This document shows, piece after piece, positions 57,643-64,000 of a stretch of 64,000 bases of DNA. The translations under genes and the position numbers were made by a program. Location: assembly GCA_964530555.1 (NCBI GenBank), contig CAZHBD010000001.1:1-64000 (forward strand). The letters run 5' to 3'. The notes below the pieces were generated by a model. The model was not told the origin of the DNA and did no database searches. It worked only from the letters and a program-made list of their open reading frames with translations. This stretch comes from CAZHBD01 sp964530555. GTDB taxonomy: Bacteria; Patescibacteriota; Saccharimonadia; Saccharimonadales; AWTP1-31. Within the stretch, counting starts at the first letter, position 1, and each line of letters opens with the position of its first letter.

Positions 57643-58542
57643 TTACTGGTGAATTCGCTGCATATGTAGCCCCATGAGAATGGCTCGGGCTTCCACAAGA
57701 TCGGGTTGAGCTTCTTCAAGTGCGGCGGCTACATTATCCGGATTATCAAAGCGGTTGCCATAGTAACCACGATGAGCAGTAATTGCTTCGTAGATATCAG
57801 CTAGTGCCAACAGCGATGTCAATCGAGAAACAGTGTGGCTTAAACCGAGGGGGTGCGCTAACAGCCCCTCTTCAATCAACTTTTTCTGATCGGCTAAAGT
57901 TGGGTAAGTCCGCCCGGCATGATTAAAGCAGTGGTGCCCTAAAACAAGCTGTGGCATGGTTTGTGACAAGATACGATGTGGCTCATCGCGAAACAGATTC
58001 CGGATAATGCGGAAGCCAATTTCTGGGTGCAAGTCAGTGGCCACAAAACGCCGATCGTACATTGATTGATCGATCTCATTGCTCTCGGCATGTGGACCGT
58101 CGGTGGCTTGGATAATCGAGTGGTCGATTCCTACCTTGCCCAGGTCGTGCAGTAATCCGGCATAGGTCACAACGCGAGTTTCTAAAATGGTATGCCCCAT
58201 GGTGTCCGCCAAAAAGGCGCCCACCACGCCAACTCGAGCCATATGGCAGAAGGTAGCAGGGTCAAAGGCCTGCACTTGCCGGGAGCCTTCGGCAATGCGC
58301 CAATCCAGAAATGCGCTGGCCACTAAACTTCGGGCTTCTTCGGTGCCTGGTAGGTCACCAGCCACGGCATCGATGGCGGCACGATGTCCAGCAAGAGACC
58401 GTTGTGCGAGTAAGTCCGGAACTGGAGCAGGGGGTTGATCTAGAACTTCGAGGCGGTGGAGGGCACCTTCCAGGATGAGGTTGTGATTGTTTTCAAAATT
58501 ATCCTCTCTTTGTGTTAGGCCTTGTGGAGCTGATTGTAACAT
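57643..58542 (-). CDS. HD-domain phosphohydrolase
   Basis: A 299-residue soluble protein. The HD domain spans about 100-285: HMARVGVVGAF (first H), YAGLLHDLGKVGIDHSII (the H-D pair), LVLGHHCFNHAGRTYP and LALADIYEAIT with the last D. The order resembles HD-GYP proteins but the GYP motif is absent (H-A-G-R-T-Y-P instead), so the substrate may be a nucleotide rather than cyclic-di-GMP. Confidence 0.8.
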   Translation of the reverse strand: MLQSAPQGLTQREDNFENNHNLILEGALHRLEVLDQPPAPVPDLLAQRSLAGHRAAIDAVAGDLPGTEEARSLVASAFLDWRIAEGSRQVQAFDPATFCHMARVGVVGAFLADTMGHTILETRVVTYAGLLHDLGKVGIDHSIIQATDGPHAESNEIDQSMYDRRFVATDLHPEIGFRIIRNLFRDEPHRILSQTMPQLVLGHHCFNHAGRTYPTLADQKKLIEEGLLAHPLGLSHTVSRLTSLLALADIYEAITAHRGYYGNRFDNPDNVAAALEEAQPDLVEARAILMGLHMQRIHQ

Positions 58543-58693
58543 ATGTCAGAAAATGCGAGCAGTTCAGACGGACATTAAATAATGAATGTATCATACCGAA
58601 CGAAAATCTATAGGTAAAATGGTTACGCAACGAGTGGCATAGGATACAATGGTTAGGCAGTGTGTCTACTAGTTCAGGCCTGCACACCAGACT

Positions 58694-58939
58694 ATGAAGC
58701 AATCCGTTCCTATAATAAGCATCATTCTCATCGTATTGGCAGCTTTGCTGCTGGCATGGCTAATTGTCTTTATGATTGCTGACTATTTTCGTCACCGTGC
58801 CCCACTCAAGCAGGCCGACCCTGAGGTTCGGTATAGCTTCGGGCATCATCTAAAAGTTGTCACTATCCCGTTAATCAAATATCGTATTGGTTTCAAAATC
58901 GAGAAGGTGGTTGGCTCGGACAAAGTTCGACGTTTTTAG
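58694..58939 (+). CDS. Small membrane protein of unknown function
   Basis: An 81-residue protein with one strong N-terminal helix (about 6-30) and a basic tail (FRHRAPLKQADPEVRY). It is 42 bases before the oxidoreductase gene. No family is recognised. Confidence 0.5.
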   Translation: MKQSVPIISIILIVLAALLLAWLIVFMIADYFRHRAPLKQADPEVRYSFGHHLKVVTIPLIKYRIGFKIEKVVGSDKVRRF

Positions 58940-58981
58940 ATAAGATAAGTTGAGTTCGGCACAAGGAGGTACAATAACAGT

Positions 58982-59599
58982 ATGAAGATAGCGATATTAG
59001 GTACAGGTGCGGTCGGTGTTACGCTAGCGAACGGCTTACAATCGCTAGGCGAAGAGGTGGTCATCGGCAGTCGTGAACCCAAAGAAATCGAAGGTTGGAA
59101 CGGCCAAGTTGTTACTTTTCAGGAAGCGGCTGCGACTGGTGAACTGGTAATTTTGGCCGTCAAAGGTACAGCGGCTGAAGCGTTGGTTGAAAACATTAAG
59201 CAAGAACTGGCCGGCAAAGTGGTTATTGATACGACCAACCCGATTGCTGCTGAGCCCCCCAAAGATGGCGTGTTGCAGTTTTTTACCAGCATGAATACGT
59301 CCTTAATGGAGCTGCTGCAGGCCGCAGCTCCGGAGGCAAAGTTTGTCAAAGCCTTTAACAGTGTCGGCGCCGGTTTAATGGTTCAGCCAAAACTTCCTTC
59401 TATGCCAACCATGTTTATATGCGGTAATGACGAGGCTGCGAAGAAAACTACTCAGCAGTTGGCTGAAAAGCTCGGCTGGGAGGTAGAAGATATGGGTACT
59501 GTAACGGCTGCACGTGCACTCGAACCACTGTGCATGCTGTGGTGTATCCCCGGGATGCGCAGTAACGACTGGAGCCATGCATTTAAAATGCTCCGCTAA
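58982..59599 (+). CDS. F420H2:NADP-type oxidoreductase (NAD(P)-binding)
   Basis: A 205-residue protein of the NADP oxidoreductase/F420-reductase-like family. IAILGTGAVGVTLANGL is the Rossmann GxGxxG, IGSREPKE the ribose or phosphate recognition, and KAFNSVGAGLM a family signature. TACAAT at 58970-58975 is 6 bases before the ATG, with AGGAGG at 58964-58969 overlapping it. Whether F420 is used is unknown; a plain NADPH enzyme is likely. Confidence 0.82.
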   Translation: MKIAILGTGAVGVTLANGLQSLGEEVVIGSREPKEIEGWNGQVVTFQEAAATGELVILAVKGTAAEALVENIKQELAGKVVIDTTNPIAAEPPKDGVLQFFTSMNTSLMELLQAAAPEAKFVKAFNSVGAGLMVQPKLPSMPTMFICGNDEAAKKTTQQLAEKLGWEVEDMGTVTAARALEPLCMLWCIPGMRSNDWSHAFKMLR

Positions 59600-59618
59600 G
59601 CAGACGAAAGGCTTGAAG

Positions 59619-60293
59619 ATGGTTGGCCTAGTGATTGGTGGCATACTATTGCTAGAAATTATCGCGTTGTTGTGGCTGAAGCTGACGGTGACTACGTATC
59701 ATAATTTTTGGGTAGAAAAGGCCAAACAGCCAGGCGAGTTTACCTATATTGCGCTGGGCGATTCGGCAGCGCAGGGCATTGGAGCAACAAGCCCGATGCG
59801 TGGCTATGTGGGGCTGATTACGAAACAGCTTGAAACCAAGACCGGCAAGAAAGTTAAGGTGATAAATTTGAGTGAAACCGGCGCGACAGTACAAGATTGT
59901 CTACGCAACCAAATACCGCTCATTAAAGGTGTGAAGGCGGATTTGGTAACCATAGAAATTGGTGCTAATGATGTCAAAGCCAAGGATCCAAAAGTCTTTG
60001 AGCGGGATATGCGACAACTGATGGCTCAACTACCGGCGGGTACTTTTATCAGCAACATGCCGTTGTTTAACAGCCGTCCTTCCAGCACAGCCCCGGCAAG
60101 AGAGTCCAGTCGTATTGTCGAACGATTGGTGCAGTTAGACGGTGGTCTGCACTTTGTTGATTTGCAAAAACAAACCACTAATCATCAAAGCATTTTTGGT
60201 TTTGCGCCGGATCTGTTTCATCCCAACAACTCAAGCTACAAGAACTGGTATCAGGCATTCTGGAACGAAATCGAGCCCACTCTTAAGCACTAG
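59619..60293 (+). CDS. SGNH/GDSL hydrolase, membrane-anchored
   Basis: 224 residues from the ATG at 59619, with AAAGG eight bases upstream; the frame from 59514 overlaps the previous gene. One N-terminal helix anchors it outside. The GDSL block is YIALGDSAAQGIGA with the catalytic S, IEIGANDVKA holds the G-x-N-D block, and DLFHPNNSSY has the D-x-x-H. It would deacylate a glycan, lipid or ester. Confidence 0.86.
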   Translation: MVGLVIGGILLLEIIALLWLKLTVTTYHNFWVEKAKQPGEFTYIALGDSAAQGIGATSPMRGYVGLITKQLETKTGKKVKVINLSETGATVQDCLRNQIPLIKGVKADLVTIEIGANDVKAKDPKVFERDMRQLMAQLPAGTFISNMPLFNSRPSSTAPARESSRIVERLVQLDGGLHFVDLQKQTTNHQSIFGFAPDLFHPNNSSYKNWYQAFWNEIEPTLKH

Positions 60294-60948
60294 GCTCGTG
60301 AAGGGCTAGCCTTTGCTCATATATGTGCTGTCGAACGTCAAAGGCGCTTACCCCCGATAGAACAGTGCTAGTTACCATCCCGCCCACCACAAGTGGTCGG
60401 ACTAATTGAGACACACCAGGGTGCACTTCAGGACTAGCTAGCGGCGATACGGAAACTGTCTGGGTGATGCCCAGAATGAATTGTTTCCATTTGCCTAGGG
60501 AGCGTGATTTGGCTTCGAGACCATCCTGGCGTGCTGCTTCGCGAACACCTTCCAGGTATTGGTCGCGTTGTTCCATCAGGAAATTGCAGGCCAGAAAGAA
60601 CGACCCATATATAAAGTGACCATTGCCGATTTCGCGTTCGCCAACAGCAGTGTGTAGTTTGCGGTTCACCTCGTGGTCGGTTTCGTGATCTTTCTTGGCG
60701 CCTTCGGGGGTGGTCGGTTCTCCCAACAGCCGAGCTGCCGTCCGGGCCCACACACCATCCACCTTATCTAGCACATGAAATGTACCTACAACATTAGCCA
60801 AACCCCATGAATGGTAGTTTGGAGTAGCGGTTATCTCACGGTGAATAAGCTCGACGCCATCCTTCCGTAGGTCGCAGGCAGCATCGGCCCACCGCCGTAA
60901 ACGAGCGGCTCTTTGGGCGGTTGACTCCTGAAGAGAACGGCGCAACAT
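60283..60948 (-). CDS. Divergent CDP-alcohol phosphotransferase-like protein
   Basis: A 221-residue protein. It carries the whole CDP-alcohol phosphotransferase signature: D61-x2-D64-G65-x2-A68-R69, then G83-x3-D87-x3-D91, with 13 instead of 8-9 residues between R69 and G83. TPNYHSWGLANVV upstream echoes the TPN/IPN start of PgsA-type enzymes. The membrane helices are weak compared with the usual six. It may transfer a phosphate alcohol from a CDP donor in phospholipid synthesis. Its end overlaps the hydrolase gene by 11 bases. Confidence 0.65.
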   Translation of the reverse strand: MLRRSLQESTAQRAARLRRWADAACDLRKDGVELIHREITATPNYHSWGLANVVGTFHVLDKVDGVWARTAARLLGEPTTPEGAKKDHETDHEVNRKLHTAVGEREIGNGHFIYGSFFLACNFLMEQRDQYLEGVREAARQDGLEAKSRSLGKWKQFILGITQTVSVSPLASPEVHPGVSQLVRPLVVGGMVTSTVLSGVSAFDVRQHIYEQRLALHEPSA

Positions 60949-61073
60949 TTATGTATTTTTAACATAAAATCGAGAGTTATTCAATATATACTCTAACGAA
61001 TATTGGGGGCTACTTACCATTCTTGCAGCATACTTTTGTACCGAATCGGTTAGTTTCTCGCTATACTGGCACT

Positions 61074-61346
61074 ATGAAGCAGATAATAATTGATGTTCGC
61101 GAACCAGAGGAATATGAAAGCGGTCATGTTGTCGGTGCACTCAATATAACCCCTGATCAGCTGATAGCTGGAGCAACCATGCTGAGCGGTTTTCCAAAAG
61201 ACACCCCTTTGGTGATTTATTGTCGAACGGGGAGTCGTAGCAGCGTAGCGATGAATATACTGCAACAACTTGGCTATACTAATCTGACCAATGGCATCAA
61301 CCAGCAGCAGGTAGAAGCGCATCTAACAGACCGCAAAGACCAATAA
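61074..61346 (+). CDS. Rhodanese-domain protein
   Basis: 90 residues from the ATG at 61074; TATACT (61062-61067) lies 6 bases upstream, so the mRNA is probably leaderless. It is a single rhodanese domain: DVREPEEYESGHVVGALNI and the active-site loop CRTGSRS with the cysteine. It handles sulfane sulfur or a persulfide. The next gene begins directly after the TAA. Confidence 0.88.
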   Translation: MKQIIIDVREPEEYESGHVVGALNITPDQLIAGATMLSGFPKDTPLVIYCRTGSRSSVAMNILQQLGYTNLTNGINQQQVEAHLTDRKDQ

Positions 61347-61622
61347 GTGGCAACTCAATCATTCGTTGATAGAATCTGGAAAGACAAAAACGGCAAGCCG
61401 GCCATCGTACAGTTTCCGAATGTGCCGCTGTGGGTATGGTTCGCTGCATCAGTTGTTCGAAGGCTGTTAGCCCAAGGTACAGGGCAAGATATGTTTGGTG
61501 CGCTAGCAACCGTTGCTCTGATCACTTGGGCGCTGCTCGAGTTGTTCAAGGGTGATAGCTATATCCGCCGCGTGCTGGGTGCAATTGTTTTATCGGGGAT
61601 TATTGTTAGCTATCTTAGGTAG
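61347..61622 (+). CDS. Small membrane protein of unknown function
   Basis: A 91-residue protein that starts with GTG immediately after the TAA of the rhodanese gene and has no ribosome site, implying coupled reinitiation. Three hydrophobic segments (about 28-42, 50-66 and 72-89) make it a membrane protein. No family is recognised. Confidence 0.55.
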   Translation: MATQSFVDRIWKDKNGKPAIVQFPNVPLWVWFAASVVRRLLAQGTGQDMFGALATVALITWALLELFKGDSYIRRVLGAIVLSGIIVSYLR

Positions 61623-61633
61623 GGTAAAGTAGG

Positions 61634-62002
61634 TTATCGCTTATGCATGAACGGACGAGTGATTTTTTCAACATCTACATGCCACTTGTCCACAGTTATG
61701 GCAGTGGCAATAAATGTGGCCGTCAGAAGGCCGATTGCGAGTTTTATAGCCAGCTCAGGCGTTGGGTCGAGCCATGAGAAAACTAGCCACAATGGGCCTA
61801 CAAAAGCTATAAAGGCTACCAGCGACACGGCATAACTTTTAGCGCGTGTATTAATGTTGAGTGGCAATTCTTTGTAGGCTTTTTTGTTCATATACGCCGT
61901 CAGTCGTTTTAGCTTTTCCCGCATATTTTTGACTTCAAAAACATTATGTAATAGTTCGTTTGTTGCCAGGGCGAGCAGCAAATTGGTGAGATTATGATTC
62001 AT
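61634..62002 (-). CDS. Two-helix membrane protein of unknown function
   Basis: A 122-residue protein with a basic, helical first half (MREKLKRLTAYMNKKAYKEL) and two membrane helices (about 55-75 and 85-105). It runs convergent to the previous gene with an 11-base gap. No family is recognised. Confidence 0.55.
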   Translation of the reverse strand: MNHNLTNLLLALATNELLHNVFEVKNMREKLKRLTAYMNKKAYKELPLNINTRAKSYAVSLVAFIAFVGPLWLVFSWLDPTPELAIKLAIGLLTATFIATAITVDKWHVDVEKITRPFMHKR

Positions 62003-62134
62003 GATCCCAGCTTACCATAACTACATGCGAACAGCGTTCTGAAAGAGGTTACGCGTTTAACAAGATAATTGCGGAATAGACAACAACAGCTTAATAAACC
62101 TTGCGCTTATGCACACCTATGTTTAAATGAGGTT

Positions 62135-63859
62135 ATGAGAAAAGCAACTGCATGGTTGCTTATCGGACTGCTGGTGGGCCAGCTCGGTATGCTAGCCACA
62201 CCCACCAAAGCGTTCGCAGATACAAACTTAGTAGTTAACCCGTCGTTAGAGATTGGTAATTCCGCCGGTACAGCACCGCTGAATTGGCAAACAGATCAAT
62301 GGGGCACCAACACAGCGGTCTTGAGCTATGCAACCGACGGCTATAACTCGCCTCACAGTGTCAAGGTGACCATGAGTAACTATACGAGTGGTGATGCCAA
62401 GTGGTATTTCGACCCAGTAGCGGTTTCGGCCAGCACCAACTATACCTTTACGGAGTACTATAAGGCGTCAGTCACAACCCACCTGGTTGCCATGAGCTTC
62501 GATGCGAACAACAAGGAGAGATACTATGACATCGATGTCGCAGTGCCGGCATCAGCAGATTGGAAGCCGTATAGCGTTAGCTTTAAGACATTAGCCTCTA
62601 CCAAAAAAGTAACCATCCTACATTTGATTGAGAAAAACGGCTGGTTACAAACTGACAATCTCAGCGTAGTGGCATCTGATGCTACGCCGACTCCCACACC
62701 AACCCCAACTCCATCGAGCTGGACCGACGCCGGTGTGCCTAATGGCTCAGTCGAGACTGCACAAAGCACGTCCCAGCCAACTCAGTGGAGCACGAGCAGT
62801 TGGGGGGCCAACAGCCCAACGTACCAGTATATTAACGAGGGGCACACGGGTGGCAAGAGCGTCAAGGTGACCATGGGCAGCTATACGGACGGTGACGCAA
62901 AGTGGATGTTTGACCCGATCGCTCTGCCGGCAGGCAAGGACTATCGTTTTACAGGGTGGTATAAAACCAACACGATTCCGCACGTGGTGGTGAACTACGT
63001 AAAATCAGATGGCAGCGAAGATTTCTTTGGTATGCCTGACCCAGAGCCGGCAACAGGGGCAGATACTACTTGGCAGAAGTACTCTGACACCTTTAGTGTA
63101 CCGGCAGGGACCAAGGCGGTCAGTGTTTTCTTCTTTCTATCGAACTCTGGCTGGGTGCAGAGCGATGACTACACCATAATTCCCTATACCTATACCGGCT
63201 TCAATCGTGGGGTAGTGACCTTAACCTTTGATGACGGCTTTGAAGAAAATATTACCAATGCTCTGCCGGTTCTGAATAAGTATGGCTTCAAGAGTACACA
63301 GTGCTACGCTACGCAATATATCGAAGGTTTGGCTGACCAAATAGCCAACGTCAAGAAGTTTGCTAGCTCAGGTCATGAGATTTGTGCTCATAGTGTTACA
63401 CACCCATGGTTTACGCAGCTCTCAACAACCCAGATGGACTATGAACTACAGCATTCCCGCGACTTTCTGCAGAGCATAACTGGCAAGTCGGTCACAGACT
63501 TTGCCTCACCATACGGCGATTACAACGCGACAGTTAATAATGAAATCAAGAAGTACTTTGCTTCGCACCGCACAACTGACGAAGGTTACAACTCCAAAGA
63601 TAACTATAACCCCTACCGCTTACGGGTGCAGAATATGACCCCAACAACAACACTCAGTCAGTTTAAATCGTGGGTGAATAAAGCTAAAGCTGATAAAACC
63701 TGGCTGATTCTGGTCTATCACAAGGTAGACACCATGGACCTCGATGCATTTGACACTAAAACAGGCGATTTTAAGAACCAGATGTCATGGTTGAGTACGG
63801 CTGGCATAACTGTTAAAACCTGGCAGGACGCACGTGCAGAGATAGTACCGCAATTGTAG
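62135..63859 (+). CDS. Secreted polysaccharide deacetylase with two carbohydrate-binding-like modules
   Basis: 574 residues from the ATG at 62135, with GAGG just upstream. A signal peptide (residues about 1-30) ends in TKAFAD. Two tandem, related modules (about 31-185 and 200-370) share KVTM and DAKW-type stretches and are joined by a TPTPTPTPTPS linker. The NodB domain is C-terminal: LTFDDGFEENI (metal acid), HSVTHPWF (metal histidines), FASPYGDYN and LVYHKVD. It would deacetylate chitin, peptidoglycan or the surface glycan outside the cell. Confidence 0.9.
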   Translation: MRKATAWLLIGLLVGQLGMLATPTKAFADTNLVVNPSLEIGNSAGTAPLNWQTDQWGTNTAVLSYATDGYNSPHSVKVTMSNYTSGDAKWYFDPVAVSASTNYTFTEYYKASVTTHLVAMSFDANNKERYYDIDVAVPASADWKPYSVSFKTLASTKKVTILHLIEKNGWLQTDNLSVVASDATPTPTPTPTPSSWTDAGVPNGSVETAQSTSQPTQWSTSSWGANSPTYQYINEGHTGGKSVKVTMGSYTDGDAKWMFDPIALPAGKDYRFTGWYKTNTIPHVVVNYVKSDGSEDFFGMPDPEPATGADTTWQKYSDTFSVPAGTKAVSVFFFLSNSGWVQSDDYTIIPYTYTGFNRGVVTLTFDDGFEENITNALPVLNKYGFKSTQCYATQYIEGLADQIANVKKFASSGHEICAHSVTHPWFTQLSTTQMDYELQHSRDFLQSITGKSVTDFASPYGDYNATVNNEIKKYFASHRTTDEGYNSKDNYNPYRLRVQNMTPTTTLSQFKSWVNKAKADKTWLILVYHKVDTMDLDAFDTKTGDFKNQMSWLSTAGITVKTWQDARAEIVPQL

Positions 63860-63909
63860 CGCTTACTATTGCTAAAGTTTCTATTTTCTTTTGCAGAATG
63901 TGCGGGTAC

Positions 63910-63915
63910 TATAGT
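63910..63915 (+). promoter_or_regulatory. -10 box of the gene at the right edge
   Basis: TATAGT, 5 bases before the ATG at 63921 (a TACTAT at 63907-63912 is 8 bases before). No ribosome site is seen. Confidence 0.4.
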
Positions 63916-63920
63916 AAGCC

Positions 63921-64000
63921 ATGGCTGAACCGCATGAATTTGACTCATTTGCTGCCACTCCTCCTCCGTCGTTGGTGGAGTATTGGCGGTCAAGCCCATT
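63921..64000 (+). CDS. Start of an unknown protein (cut by window edge)
   Basis: Only 26 codons are visible (MAEPHEFDSFAATPPPSLVE, then YWRSSP). The frame is open to the end of the window. A TATAGT lies 5 bases upstream. Nothing can be said of its function. Confidence 0.4.
   Translation, partial: MAEPHEFDSFAATPPPSLVEYWRSSP

Noticed and set aside
60434..60751. 105-codon minus-strand frame inside the CDP-alcohol phosphotransferase-like gene
   Set aside because: It is a shifted frame of the supported gene with an arginine/proline-rich product and no start signals.
1..64000. CRISPR arrays, insertion sequences, prophage or integrase genes
   Set aside because: No regularly spaced repeats, transposase, integrase or phage structural genes were seen in the window.

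Overview
The window looks like the replication-origin region of a small-genome Gram-positive-like bacterium, most probably a member of the Patescibacteria/CPR and, within it, the Saccharibacteria (TM7). No rRNA gene is present, so this placement is an inference. The clues are the gene set (recF-dnaN-dnaA diverging from rpmH-rnpA-yidC-jag), an archaeal-type aspartyl-tRNA synthetase, LCP/GtrA/UppP cell-wall polysaccharide genes with no lipid A genes, a secreted protein of a type I associate with Actinobacteria and Saccharibacteria, and many promoters lying only 5-10 bases from start codons.

Layout. 1-1552: the end of a cysteine-peptidase-like protein and two membrane-anchored proteins, one with a PEGA domain. 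1562-5366: recF, dnaN and dnaA leftward. About 5414-5560: oriC with several DnaA boxes. 5608-7524: rpmH, rnpA, yidC and jag rightward. 7543-37013: about 30 kb of cell-surface polysaccharide genes. These comprise GT4 and GT2 glycosyltransferases, a Wzm/Wzt-type ABC exporter with an adjacent FkbM methyltransferase, two very large polytopic GT-C-like proteins, GtrA flippase-like proteins, ManC plus a eukaryote-type phosphomannomutase for GDP-mannose, a sulfatase-fold membrane enzyme, GalE, a WcaJ-type initiating sugar transferase, an O-antigen-ligase-like polymerase/ligase and a LytR-CpsA-Psr ligase. Together they would prime, build, decorate, export and attach a glycan to the wall.

37010-41140: a LexA-like DNA-binding protein without the protease domain and uppP. 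Then comes a clear cobalamin riboswitch (about 38369-38614) in front of an unrecognised 511-residue zinc-ribbon protein, two small cysteine-rich proteins and nadD. The riboswitch has a readable translational switch: two mutually exclusive hairpins over the ribosome binding site. This is the most interesting system in the window.

41110-52880: a KefB-type antiporter, a small independent transcription unit encoding a 29-residue basic peptide with its own terminator, unknown and CxxC proteins, a DsbA-like thiol oxidoreductase, a receiver-only response regulator, a 1452-residue histidine-kinase-like receptor whose first H-box lacks the histidine, and a CBS-domain transporter. 52881-64000: aspS preceded by a 25-codon leaderless ORF and hairpin, an APC permease, an HD-domain protein, a divergent CDP-alcohol phosphotransferase, a rhodanese, several unknown small membrane proteins and a secreted polysaccharide deacetylase.
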